Of a stretch of 64,000 bases of DNA, positions 34,809 to 45,990 are shown one piece after another (position 1 is the first letter of the stretch; every line of letters starts with the position of its first letter). The DNA comes from Bagarius yarrelli (taxonomy: Eukaryota > Chordata > Actinopteri > Siluriformes > Sisoridae): contig VCAZ01000038.1 of NCBI GenBank assembly GCA_005784505.1, positions 313,001 through 377,000 of the forward strand, read 5' to 3'. Position numbers and translations under genes: made by a program. The notes under the pieces were generated by a model that worked only from the letters and a program-made list of their open reading frames with translations, was not told the DNA's origin and did no database searches.

Positions 34809-36540
34809 TTAGTCTCCAACCCACTGCCTTGTAAACCATCATTTTTTTTCAATTATGACTGAAATAAATGTAGCCATTCAATCGAAATAACACAGACATA
34901 TTTGATTATATGTTTTTTTCCGAGGTAACATGACATCATGCCTGATGCAGGTCAGCTAGACAATCCAAAAAAATCTACTCAACTGCAGTTGGAAACAGAA
35001 CACTGTTTAGGTCACACAAAGGGGTTCGGACTGACATGCTGCTGACAGCCGAGGAAATCCTATGAGATACAAAGCGGTGCAACATCAAACATCAAAAATA
35101 AGACTTTAGAAAAAAATATATGTCAAGACCTTGAATGTCAAGACCTTCAAGTCTAAAAAACACGGGAGGACACATGAGGACACATGAGCAGCTTAAAAAC
35201 AAACCCGATAAATCTCTTCCAAGTCACATGTTTCTTTTTTATGCACTTGCAAAAAAGTTACCACATATAACGACAAGGATATAAGGGTAAGTATACATTT
35301 CGGGTTGGTTCGTAAGCCCAGAACATTAAAATCGTGACCTAGCCTGTTTCATTTTTAACAAACCTTTATTGTGACTCAGGGAGAACAAGTCGTCGAGCGG
35401 TTCTTTTTCCGGCTCAGACTACATTCATTGAGTTTATAAGGTTGTCATGTGATAAACGAAAGACTTGTGAGAAAAGAGGTGAGGTGAGTTAATCATAGAC
35501 TAAAGATAAACAATAAATTATTATTATTTTTTTTGTTTTGGATTGTCTGTAGTGTGATCGAGGTTTGGGTAAGTCTTAGAAATGTAACATTTGAATTATA
35601 TTTTGCTAAAATAAATGAAATAAATCCGAATGAATCGAAAAAAAGATTCGTTTATTTTGCTGAACGAGACTTAAAGGTCCGAACTTCCTATCACTTCCCA
35701 GTATCAATAAAAATTAAAAAACAAAACAAAAAATGTAACTGTTACTTATATGTTATTATAAGATAACATTTTCTACAATGTTTTACATTTAATTGAAGAC
35801 AATAATCAGTGTTATTGCTGCAAGGAACTAAAGAAAATGCAAATCATTATTTTTGCTTTGGTAAAAAAATTCAAAATAAAAACCTTTTTTATTACTAGCC
35901 ACATATTAAAAAAAAAAATAAAACGCACCCGTTCTGTTGGCCGATTAAACTCACTTAATGCCCGGAGGATGATTTCAACTTGGCAAGCTGTCTCATTAGT
36001 AAAACATAAGATCTGCTTTTTTAAGATATAAACAGCAAAACGATTTCAGTGAGCTGTAATCTGACAGTCAGTGTCTGTTCATCTACACCGGCTGAGGGTT
36101 TGGCAGAACCATAGTGACAGGGCAATATGTTACATGTTTTCAAGAACTGTCATCTCCAGGTATTTGTACTGAACACAATGTTGATGAAGTGACTCTATAA
36201 ATTACCGCTGATGGATTGTAATTTGGTTCTCAATCAGAGTTAAATGAGACCAGACCATCATGGTGATAGACGTTCAATGAATATTCATTGCTTTTGGTTT
36301 TCGCTGTATGTATTTTGTGGTTTAAATCATGCAGAAAATCTTTGTTGACAGTTTCAGATTTCATGTCATATTTTGACTGTAATTCGATGCCATGACTAGA
36401 CCACGAGGCACGTCGGGGCAAGAAGCCACTCAGTAACTCTATCCTGATTGTGGCGACTCGGAGCTTTGTTCAGACTCAAATTGTTTTGAGAAAAACGCAA
36501 AGGAGCTTTAATGTTATTTATTTATTATAATTTATTAAAT
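34809..36540. other. unrecognised intronic sequence
   Basis: AT-rich unique DNA with no repeat family or exon recognised. Confidence 0.4.
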
Positions 36541-36970
36541 CCTGGTGTTTGAGCGACGCTGGAACTCGGCTTCTGAAAGGGTTTTGGGAGTACGTATTTA
36601 TTCGGAGTCCTATCCTGTGAGGAATGGTTCTGAGAAGACTCCATATTGCAGGTAACGGCTTTAATAAGAAAATGCAGAAAGCAGGTGCAAAAACAAAGGC
36701 CTGGTCGGAAAATTGGTGGAGGTCGTTACACAGTAAACACTAGGATAATCGGCAACCAAAGACAGGAAACGAAAAACCAGATGTAGCAAGGATTATACCC
36801 ATTAACACATAAGATAAACGCTTGGTATGTAGGCAAGCTAACAATACTTCACAAGGAAGGTATATATCTGAGCTGTTTACGTAGGCATGACCCGGAAGTA
36901 AAACATCCATGAGAGAGAGTCAATATTCAAGTGAGTGCGCCCTCTGGTGGTTTGGAGACCGGATTGTTAC
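36541..36970. repeat. possible decayed interspersed element
   Basis: A higher-GC block running from GGTGTTTGAGCGACGCTGGA to GAGTGCGCCCTCTGGTGGTT. The latter phrase recurs in fish interspersed repeats as I remember them. No coding frame or terminal repeats are visible, so the class is unknown. Confidence 0.35.
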
Positions 36971-38714
36971 ACATCCGCACTGAGAGAAGGATGATAGACA
37001 TTTAATAGGCGCCTTTCTGCCTTTCTGATCACACAGAAGGTTATCGGTCTCACATATACATTTTCAACCGGAAGGCAGAAGGATAGGATAAGGAAATAGT
37101 AGTGTTGGGCTGGAACCTATAAATTATTACAGCTTAGAAAGAGCTGGGAGTTGTTGGTATTTTTTGCTTGTTTTCTTTGTCCCTCCTTTCCTTTTTTATT
37201 TTCATACCTTTCTGTGTTGATAGCAGCTACCGGGCACACACATCTGTAGCTGTATAGATTTCCCAAGAGTCTGCATTCAAACAGAGTGGACAGAGTGAAC
37301 AGCTGAGCTGCTCGGCTCAGGGGAACCACATGCTCATGCCAGGCTAGACTAAATGCCCTTGCAGACAGAGAGACACAGAGCTAGAGAGAGAAAAAAAGTG
37401 GGAGGAGAGCAAGAGTGATGGGAAGATTCATCATGCTTAACACCTCTGGGGCTGGACTAGATAAAGGTATGGGCAGGTAAGCTTTCAATGTGATTATCCA
37501 CCCATCCAGTGCTTCTATTATTATGACAGGGCAGGAAAACAACACCCAGCTCCCACCTGGTTATAACAATTATCCTCCTAAACCCCGTAGCCGTAAGCTG
37601 CTTGATTCCCAATGAACCTGACGGCTAAGCACACCAGGTAATAAGGCTAATTGCCTTTCAGCAAGCTCAGTGACCTCCTGATATTTTAGCCTAAAAGATT
37701 TTTTTTTTTTGCTTGGCTAACAAACAGCCACATATGCCGTTGATCCTGTGGTGTTGCTATTGCACGATCCAGGCCCCCTTTTCGAAATGCCCTTTCTGGT
37801 CAGTTTGCATGGGAGTTTGATCAGTTGTGACACACAGAAATTGACTTTGCTCTGGTTCTCATCAAATTGTAGCACTATTGTGGCAATGCTCGAGTGACTG
37901 CACTGACTGTGGGCCTGGAGTTAGCTGTGAAATTTAAAAAAACAACAACAACTCTGACCTTGCTGCCGAAGAGTCACGGACGGAGCGGGTGTTGTTTCTG
38001 GCCAGAGCCTTTTATCTTCTGAATGGTGCCCAACACAATATTCGATGGGTTCGTAGACACCAACCTGTTCATTCCCAGATGGGGTGGAGTTAATTTTTAT
38101 TTGGCTGATCTTTGAGAAAAATCCTAGTTAGGTGTTCTTGTTGTGACACACCAGTGGGGGAGTTTTGCCATGCACTTGCACTGTTCCCTATTGAAAAGCA
38201 GCCTCCTAATGAGGATTCCATTAACAGACATGGGACCATGCTGGCATTAAGGCAGACGGAAAAGGGCTGGGTAACGACGCTAGCAGTTAGCAAACAGATG
38301 TTCCTTCTACAGAGAAGCTGGTTGTGGCTAATGAAGCCTTTACCCATTCGGAGGAGTCCTGGAACGCTCAGGGGAGCGCCTACGCGTGTCTATCTGACTG
38401 AGACAGCGAGCTCTTCTGCTCAGTGTGTGTCTGATAAACAAATGTATGAAAAAAAAAATCATCCATATCTAATGGCCCGCTGCTCTCGGTAGGAAGGTTC
38501 CTGGCTCTTGCACTTCAGACACCAGCTGTAGCTGCACATAGAGATACAAGGCCAAGCTGCATTTAAGCATTAATTACTCACAGTGGCATGTGATGGGGCA
38601 TGTGATGGGTTTGTCCACAGATATCTTAGGGAGCAGGAGTTCAGAGAAAGGACAAACATTACCCACTTACTCAATTATGACACTATAAAAATATTTTATT
38701 AATTAAACATTTAT
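36971..38714. other. unique intronic sequence
   Basis: No repeat family recognised. 37560-37700 and 37740-37900 are balanced, non-repetitive stretches that might be conserved. The 126-codon frame at 38112-38492 lacks any motif. Confidence 0.35.
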
Positions 38715-38866
38715 ATATGTTTACGGCATTTAGTGGATTTATACAACTGAGCCGGTCGGGGTTAAGGACCATGCTTAGAGGCCCAATGGTGGTAGCTTGG
38801 TGGTTCTGGGATTCAGACCCCTCAATCTTTAGGTTAAAATGTGCTACCACTGTGCTACCATTTCCC
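38715..38866 (-). mobile_element. SINE-B copy
   Basis: Reversed tail TTTACGGCATTTAGTGG, then GGGGTTAAGGACCATGCTTA GAGGCCCAATGGTGG and head-side GTGCTACCACTGTGCTACCA. Confidence 0.75.
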
Positions 38867-39005
38867 TAAGCATTTTTTTCACGATCAGGGGTGCCACTAG
38901 CACTACTACTGTTACTACTTATAAAACAGATCTTTTGGGGCTTCCAAAGTTTGTGGGTCCTTAGAATTATCCTAACTTTCTCCTCTTTAATCAGTTTGAG
39001 CTTTT

Positions 39006-39147
39006 TAAGTGGTAGTCTAGTGGTTGATTTCCAGTACCACAAATTTGCCACTGCTGGGCCCCTGAGCAAGGCCCTTGATCCCCAATTGCTCAGTTGTATA
39101 AAAGAGATAAATGTAAGTCGCTCTGAATAAATGCTGTAAATGTTTTA
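39006..39147 (+). mobile_element. SINE-B copy
   Basis: Truncated head, then GCCACTGCTGGGCCCCTGAG, CCCAATTGCTCAGTTGTATA and tail TGTAAGTCGCTCTGAATAAA. It lies opposite the minus copy at 38715, about 140 bp away. Confidence 0.8.
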
Positions 39148-39599
39148 GGTTTGCTATGTATCATGTTATGCTAACCGTTTTTTTTAGCGAGAATGTGTCT
39201 CGTTAGAGTAAGAAATTTGTGCGTGTTTCCTTAGTGAGAAAATAATTTCCCACCTGGGACGATAAAGTTTCCGAACAACTAAGTACACGCAATCTCTCAG
39301 TGAAGCATATGGACATGTTGAATTTCAACAGATTGGCTCGCTTAGAAATTAGAAACCATTTAAACACACATCACATACACTCCTAAAATAGGATTCTCTA
39401 AGACATTTTCTATTAATTATACATTATATGCATTTTAAGGGCTAGAGAAAAACTGTATTTTTTCCGAAAGATAAAAGCTTTTCAAGCCGAAAATGTTTGT
39501 TATGCCTAAATAAACCCCAAAGCAAGAAAAAAAACCTGTCACAAACTATTTCATTTTTTATACACTTTGCTGAAAGCTGCAGAACGTTACTATTTATAC
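39148..39599. other. unrecognised intronic sequence
   Basis: AT-rich, nothing recognised. Confidence 0.4.
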
Positions 39600-40050
39600 A
39601 GCTTGCTTATTATCTGTTCCAGCATGACACCACCTCTGTGCACAAAGCTACTACGCTTCTGAGCATTTACACCGCAGATCTTTCGATTTTGTGACTATAT
39701 CCGATTTTTTTTGGTTGACCCGCTTACATCATCTTTTAAAACTGCCCCGTATCCGATATCTGCACTATTTACACAGCAAAACACCCAGAATAGACGTACT
39801 GTAAGTTAACTGCATTAAGTGTGTTAATTTTTTTTTTAATGTTTACAGACAAAACAGACTTTAGGTGAACAAATAAATAAATATCTGGATCTGGAACCCT
39901 GACTCCAATTCCATTCCACAATCTAGTGGAAAACCTTCCCAGATGTGTGTAGATTATTATAGAAGTAAGAGAAAGACTGAATATGGAATAAGACATGGCT
40001 ATGAGGTCAAGTGTCCTAATACTTTTGTTCCAATAGTGTTTATTACATTC
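39600..40050 (+). mobile_element. Tc1-like transposon remnant
   Basis: TTCCAGCATGACACCACCTC TGTGCACAAAGC (39620-39651) corresponds to the FQHDNAPVHKA region. After an internal AT-rich stretch come CCACAATCTAGTGGAAAACC TTCCCAGA and the outer end GTGTCCTAATACTTTTGTTC. All frames are broken. Confidence 0.7.
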
Positions 40051-40534
40051 ATAGATACACCCTTTCCATAAGTTCCAGGATAATTGAAGGTTATTATAAA
40101 TCTGTCAGGGATGTTAAACAAGTACATGGGGGGTTCAGGTGACCACCATCATTTGGTTTAACACAAAACAAGAAATTAGCCGGTAACATTATAAACATCA
40201 TCTTTTTAATATTTAAGACGTCATGGGTAGACCTAAGAATCTGTTTTTCGCTTTACTGCCAACCAACTTTACTGCCAAGATACTCTGGCTACAGTGTTAT
40301 AGGCAAGAGTGGGAGAAGACTGTACCATATGTCACTCAGGTAAAACTGAAGTGTGTCAAGTCAGCCGTCATGGAGAGACAAGCTGTCGTACTGTACGGAG
40401 AAGGTAAACTATCCGACTGTCAGATAGAGAGCGGGCAGACACATATACTTTTGAAGCTAGTTGTTAAAGCTAGTTTTAGCTAATTGACAAATGGTACGGA
40501 CATTTTAATTTTGGAATTAATCCATTTCGGCCGT
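40051..40534. other. unrecognised intronic sequence
   Basis: An 86-codon + frame at 40223-40483 has no recognisable motif and no splice or promoter context. Confidence 0.4.
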
Positions 40535-40895
40535 ACAGTGGTGGTTAGCCGTTAGTGGTTAGCACTGTTACCTCACAGCAAAATGGTCTAGGTTCAATTC
40601 TCGGGCAGGGGCTTTTTCTGTGTAAATTTTGTAATTTCTCCTTGTGTTTGTTTCGGTTTACTCCGGTTTTCTCCCACAGTCCAGAAACATGTATGTTAGG
40701 TTGATTGGTGATTCTAAATTGCCCATAGGAGTAAGTGTAAGTGTTTGTGTGGCCCTTTGATGGACTGGCAACCTGTACCCCCTCCTGCCTTTCGCCCTTT
40801 CAGAGACAGATGGTATAGGCTCCAGCAGATCCCTGTGACCCCGAATTAGGGATGAAGCAAGTATAGAAGACGAATGAATGAATGAAGTCTACAGA
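40535..40895 (+). mobile_element. V-SINE-like copy, + strand
   Basis: The tRNA-like head GTTAGCACTGTTACCTCACA ends in the B box GGTTCAATTCTCGG. It is followed by the central domain TCTCCCACAGTCCAGAAACA, then TTGGTGATTCTAAATTGCCC and GGCTCCAGCAGATCCC, and ends in a short GAAT tail at 40874-40887. Confidence 0.88.
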
Positions 40896-41070
40896 TACTA
40901 GTTTTACAGATACTAGTTCAACTGAAGTGAGTGTTTTAGCGAGTGTGTCCTTGTATTGACACACTATTCTTCTATTTAATTCTGTAAAGCTGTCTCTTAA
41001 AAGCACTATAGAATTAAAAGGGACAGTCTGTACTTGGTCGTCACTATTTGTTTGTATTTTTTTTTTTTTT

Positions 41071-41285
41071 TATTTGTATAGAGCTTTTAACAATGGACAT
41101 TGTCTTAAAGCAGCTTCACACAGCATGCAGTAACAGTGAATAGTGTCCCTAATGAACAAGCCTGTGGTGACTGTGGCAGGAAAAAAAACTCCCTGGGATA
41201 AAGTAGGAAGAAACCTTGAGAGGAACCAGACTCAGGAGAGAACCCATCCTTATCTGGGTGACACAGAAGGTCGGTTAATTACAGC
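41071..41285 (+). repeat. repeat E copy
   Basis: GTATAGAGCTTTTAACAATG is followed by GTCTTAAAGCAGCTTCACAC, CCTAATGAACAAGCCTGTGG and GAGAGGAACCAGACTCAGGA. It is preceded by a poly-T run. This family has several copies here and is common in fish genomes in my recollection; its class is not clear to me. Confidence 0.7.
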
Positions 41286-41521
41286 TTATGGTAATGGTGA
41301 TCAAATATATCTGTCCTAGATTGTTTTTGTATTTTGGTTGCACACTTTGTGAGCAGGACAGTTTATTCTTTAGTCTTTAGGTCTGTGTTGTTCTTTGTTT
41401 TACTTAGTTTTGTTCTCATCTAGCGTTGTTTTATGTAGAACCATGGACCTGGAGAAACTTTACATTTTTACCAGGTACTGCGTCTGGTTTAGTTCTTAAC
41501 TCGACCTGAAATCTCTGAGAA

Positions 41522-41905
41522 CATCCATCCTTTCATCCATCCATCCATCCATGAATCCATTGTCTATACCAGGGTCAGGGGGCCCTGCTGGAGTCTATCC
41601 CAACTGTCAATGGGTAAAAAGGCAGGGGTCACCCTGGACAGGTCACCAGTCCATCACAGGGCCACATACAGACCAACACAACCAAACAACCACACTCACT
41701 CCTATGCGCAATTTGGAATCACCAATCAATCTAACATACATTTTTTTGGACTGTAGGAGGAAACCGGAGTACTCTGAGTAAACCCACACAAACACAAGGA
41801 AGAACATGTAAACTCCACACAGAAAGACCTCTGCAGAGGATACAAACCTGGAACCTTCTTGCTTTAAGGCAACAGCGCTATAAACACTAAGCCACAGTTC
41901 TACCC
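41522..41905 (-). mobile_element. V-SINE-like copy
   Basis: CATC tail at 41524-41552, then CTGGAGTCTATCCCAACTGT, CACCAGTCCATCACAGGGCC, the central domain and head-side AACACTAAGCCACAGTTC, reversed. It lies about 630 bp from the opposite-strand copy at 40535. Confidence 0.85.
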
Positions 41906-42717
41906 CACTGCAAGAAATAACATCTTTTACATGTCTTGCCTAGTCTTGCGTTCCACATTTCAATATTTAATTATTACATAACTATTATGTGAAAATGATT
42001 TTTGTCCCCTAAATTAATGGAAAAACATTATTTACACCGTAAAACTACCATGTGACATATGACTAGTCATGATATAATCACAAGTTAAAAAATCATGTTA
42101 AAAAAGAAAAAAAAAAAAACCCAAACCAAAAATTATTACTGCTTGAAGTCAACTGCTACAGGGTAATAGCCAGTGAAGCACTAAAGTCCTCCCATTATAC
42201 AGACAGTAACTGCATAAGAAGGTTATTAAAGGTTTAAGAAGAATTTGTGAGGCCCTGGCAGTGGAATATTCCATTTTTCCCAGTTGTTATTACTCCCTTA
42301 TGACAGCTGGCCACATCATTACATTAATAGCCTTGTCCAGAAAGAAATTAACTGTTAATCTCAATACAATACCTCTGTTTTTATAACGTCTCCTATTTTA
42401 ATTAAACGCCACTGGATGCATCATTTGATTTGCCTTGTTAAAATCTATAGAAGAAATCCTTTCTATTCCAGGTTAGTAATATGAGAATTCCACAAAATTC
42501 CGAAATTCCGAGAATGATAATATTTTTCAACATGTGACAGGTGTTTATAGAACGTTTTAACATCTGTAACTGCTCACGAGTTCAGAATGGTGACAGCTAC
42601 ATGTTCATTTAGAATCTCAGTCCAAACATGTGGTCCTGTCAGGATTGTTTAATTGGAAAATTTCTCCAATAATTGGAAATCATATTTTTGAGTTATTTTT
42701 TAACGAAACATTTTTAT
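41906..42717. other. unique sequence, possible conserved noncoding block
   Basis: No repeat recognised. 42170-42420 is an AT-balanced non-repetitive stretch. Confidence 0.35.
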
Positions 42718-42844
42718 TTTTACAATATTTGCCAGATGTTTTTATCCAGAGTGACTCACATGTACCTCTTTTTTTAAATTCAACTGAGAAGTTAAAGGTT
42801 GAGGGCCTTGCACAGGGGCCCAACTTAACCACTGAGCCACCGCT
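42718..42844 (-). mobile_element. SINE-B remnant
   Basis: ATATTTGCCAGATGTTTTTA TCCAGAGTGACTC, then GAGGGCCTTGCACAGGGGCC and TTAACCACTGAGCCACCGC. Confidence 0.7.
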
Positions 42845-42872
42845 TTCTGATTATGTTAACATATTCTTTTAA

Positions 42873-42875
42873 ATG

Positions 42876-42909
<34 letters not shown>

Positions 42910-42932
42910 TAATAATAATAATAATAATAATA
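42873..42932. repeat. (AAT)n microsatellite
   Basis: About 19 AAT units with one AAC interruption. Confidence 0.95.
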
Positions 42933-42947
42933 CACACCATGACCTTC

Positions 42948-43030
42948 ACTACATGTCCAAAAGTATTAGGACACCTGATCATCGCGTCTATATTTGTTTT
43001 TAAACATCCTATTCCAGATCCTCACTCTCT
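42948..43030 (-). mobile_element. Tc1-like outer-end fragment
   Basis: ACTACATGTCCAAAAGTATT AGGACACCTGATCATC resembles the terminal sequence of the Tc1-like family seen elsewhere here. Confidence 0.5.
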
Positions 43031-43039
43031 GAATATCCT

Positions 43040-43050
43040 TATATATATAT

Positions 43051-43101
<51 letters not shown>
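43040..43101. repeat. (TA)n microsatellite
   Basis: About 60 bp of TA with one GATA interruption. Confidence 0.95.
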
Positions 43102-43105
<4 letters not shown>

Positions 43106-43225
43106 CTGTCCGCATACTTATGATCCTATAATTTCTTCATGTAGGGTATATCACTCTAGATAAAGCTTAATATCTGAGCCCCTGTCCCAATACCCGCACT
43201 TGCAAGCTTATGCCACTCATTTGCG

Positions 43226-43435
43226 TGAGGGAAAAAAGAAAAGAGAGCGAGAGAGAGACAGAGAGACAGAGAGTGAGAGTGGGAAAGAGAGGGAGAAAAG
43301 GAGAGGGAAGAGAGAGAGAAAGTGGGAGAGATAGAAGGAGAGAAAGAGTGTGTGTGAGAGAGTGAAAGTAATAGAGAGAGAAAGCACGGAAGAAAAAGAA
43401 AGGCACAAATAAGGAAAGAAACAACAGCTCGTACA
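43226..43435. repeat. purine-rich tract, proximal block
   Basis: GAGA/GGGA/GAAA purine run. Its last ~117 bp (43318-43434), ending AAAGAAACAACAGCTCGTAC, recur at 44755-44910. Confidence 0.9.
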
Positions 43436-44139
43436 TTCTCACGAGACCAGTCGGATCTCGCGAGATACTTGTGTCAGGAGATCTCATCGCACCCGTACCT
43501 CGTTATATCTTATGTAGAATATATATGAAAATGACAATCATTACAAAACAATCTGAAGATTTCATTCTTCTGGATTTTAATTGTTTAACCCGATATTCTT
43601 TCCTAGGCTAGAAATTTTCTGCAACACTGCACACTTGGGGGCTTAAAGATTTACGCTTTTGTCAAGCAGGCATTATGCTGTATTTTTTTTTTGTCTGTTC
43701 AGCGTGTTTTTAAAAGTTCCTTCCGTTTGGGATTCACTTCAGCACTAACAGCAACCATGGGTTTGCAGAACTCTGGTGTGCGACAAACGCGAACGGCCAG
43801 TTCCGTGCTTTAAAGCAGCCATGTTCCTCAGGTTTTAATAGTCCAGATGGTATACCCTCCACAGGTCGCAACACATCAGAGCTGCTCCACATGACACGAT
43901 TTAGTCTACCGTGTGCACTGCAGAAACCCACAGCTCAAGAAATTGGCTTTTTTTTATGGTCGGGAAAAAAAAAAAAAAATACCACCTATTTTTTCTGTCC
44001 TGACTCTAATTATTTTCATTAGGATGAGATGATGTTGAAAAACAGACAAGTCCATGAATATTTGTTAATCATAAGCAATGACCAGTAATGAGAAAGAAAT
44101 ATCATCCCTTATCATTCGGGGAGCTGAAGAGCACTCGAG
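43436..44139. other. unique sequence between two purine tracts
   Basis: No repeat family recognised. The 65-codon minus frame at 43734-43931 lacks motifs. Confidence 0.4.
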
Positions 44140-44780
44140 TGAAAATAGCATGAGGAGAGAACGACGGCGGTCATTTTAATAGCAATGGTGAAGAGGGAAA
44201 ACAAAAGCGCAAGAGAGGGAGAGTGAGAGAAAGAGAGAGAGAAAGAGCGAGAGGGACCGAGGGGGGGGCAGAAAGGGGGGGAAGGAGAAAGAGAGAGAGA
44301 GAGAGAGACAGAGAAAAACAGGAAAGAGAGACAGAGAAAAACAGAAAAGAAAAAAATAATGGCGGTCATTTTAATAGCGAAAGAGGGAAAGACAAAAGCG
44401 CAAGAGAGACAGACAGAGAAAAACAGAAAAGAAAGAGAGAGTGAGAGGGAGAGACAGAAAAAAAGACAAAGAGAGAGAGAGAGAGAGACAGAGAGGGGGA
44501 GAGGGAAAGAAAGAGAGAGGTGAGAGAAAGAGGGTAAGGGGAAGAAGAGAGAGAGAGAAAGAGAGACAGAGGGGGGGGGGAAGAAAAGAGAGAGAGAGAG
44601 TGAGAGAAAGAGGGGGAGAGAACGAGAGAGAGAGAGACAGAGAGAGAGATACACACAGAGAGCAAGAGAGAGAGCGAGAGACAGAAAGAGTGAGAGAAAG
44701 AGAGACAGAGAAGGAGAGTGGGAGAGAGAAAGAGAAAGAAAGGGGAGAGAGAGAGGAAGTGGGAGAGATAGAAAGAGAGA

Positions 44781-44814
<34 letters not shown>

Positions 44815-44915
44815 GAGGGAAAAAGAGAGGGAAAACAGGGAAAGAGAGAGAGAGAGAGCACGAAAGAAAAAGAGAAAGGTACAAATAAGGAAAGAAACAA
44901 CAGCTCATACGGTGT
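44140..44915. repeat. long purine-rich tract with internal duplications
   Basis: Roughly 770 bp dominated by GA/GGGA/GAAA. A non-purine block containing CGGTCATTTTAATAGC and CAAAAGCGCAAGAGAG occurs twice (44158-44225 and 44352-44412). The long open frames on both strands are Arg/Glu-rich or Ser/Leu-rich artefacts of the repeat. Confidence 0.93.
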
Positions 44916-45261
44916 GAATTTAAAAGTGGAGCTGAGAGCCAAAGCCCACGTCTCGGAGTGCAGCTCTACGACGTGAGAACACAGTGTGTTTCAGGCTGAT
45001 GATTTGTTTGATGGCTGTAGTTCCTTCTGTATGGAAGAAAATAAGGCTAAGACCAATGGGAAAGTGAGCAGGTCATAATGGCTCATAGCTCCAACTAGGA
45101 AAAAAAAAAAAAAAAGTAAATTCAACGTGCCCTAGTTTCATCAGCCGAATTCACACGGGAAGCCTCATAGCATCTATTCTGCAGTTAATGAAGAGGATTA
45201 CACGTGCGGACGTGCACATGCTACCCTAAACAGATCTACACTTTCACTCGTATTCTACACA
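44916..45261. other. unrecognised sequence
   Basis: Only a poly-A run near 45100-45115 stands out. Confidence 0.4.
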
Positions 45262-45317
45262 GTGAATCTAATCTAATCTAATCTAATCTAATCTAATCTA
45301 ATCTAATCTAATCTAAC
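45262..45317. repeat. (TCTAA)n pentanucleotide repeat
   Basis: About 10 exact TCTAA units. Confidence 0.95.
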
Positions 45318-45390
45318 AATTTCACTATTAATTGATTAAAATAACAAAAACTCCGATTCTCTATACTTCCACTCCTACTGTTATATAAAA

Positions 45391-45990
45391 TGGACATGAT
45401 TTTGCCAAGTAGGTTTTAATCCTGGATTATTAACATTCTTCGTTAATCCTGGATCAACATTTCAATCAACCAATCATAACCGATGATGTCTTCGATGTGT
45501 GTCGTTCAAACCCGCCTCAATTCATTTTTAAATCTTTTCCTTCTTGTAAACCAAAATGTAATATATTAATATATATGAATATATAATATTATATATAATA
45601 TTATATATTACATGCTGTACCGTATAATTGTATATAACATGTATATGCAGTGCAGTTAATGTGTGAACATTTCCCTCACCTTAGGGACCAAAAATAGATG
45701 TGTGTGTGTGTGTGCAGTAAAATGTATTTAGGTGTATGTATGAATAAAAAGTGAATTCATAGTGTTGTGGTTGTTAAATGTTAAAAAGGTTGTGATTTAA
45801 TGAAATAATGTTAAAGCCTGTTTTACAGTAAGAACGTTGCTCTATTGCGGTTCTACAGGTTCACCGATTCACAACATTTCACATTCAATTAATGTTTATT
45901 TTGGATCATTAGAATCGATACAGTCTAAATTCACTAATGTTGTTTCCTGATTATTATCAATTATTTTAATATCGTTTATAGTCTAATTAC
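45391..45990 (+). repeat. unclassified repeat, copy B
   Basis: Same family as 25370-25892 but in the opposite orientation. An extra AT-rich insertion with palindromic TAATATT units lies at about 45555-45645. It contains a (TG)n run at 45701-45714 corresponding to the CA run of copy A. Confidence 0.8.

Noticed and set aside
44112..44942. 276-codon minus frame and several others
   Set aside because: Low-complexity Ser/Leu translation of the purine-rich repeat; no motif, no splice context.
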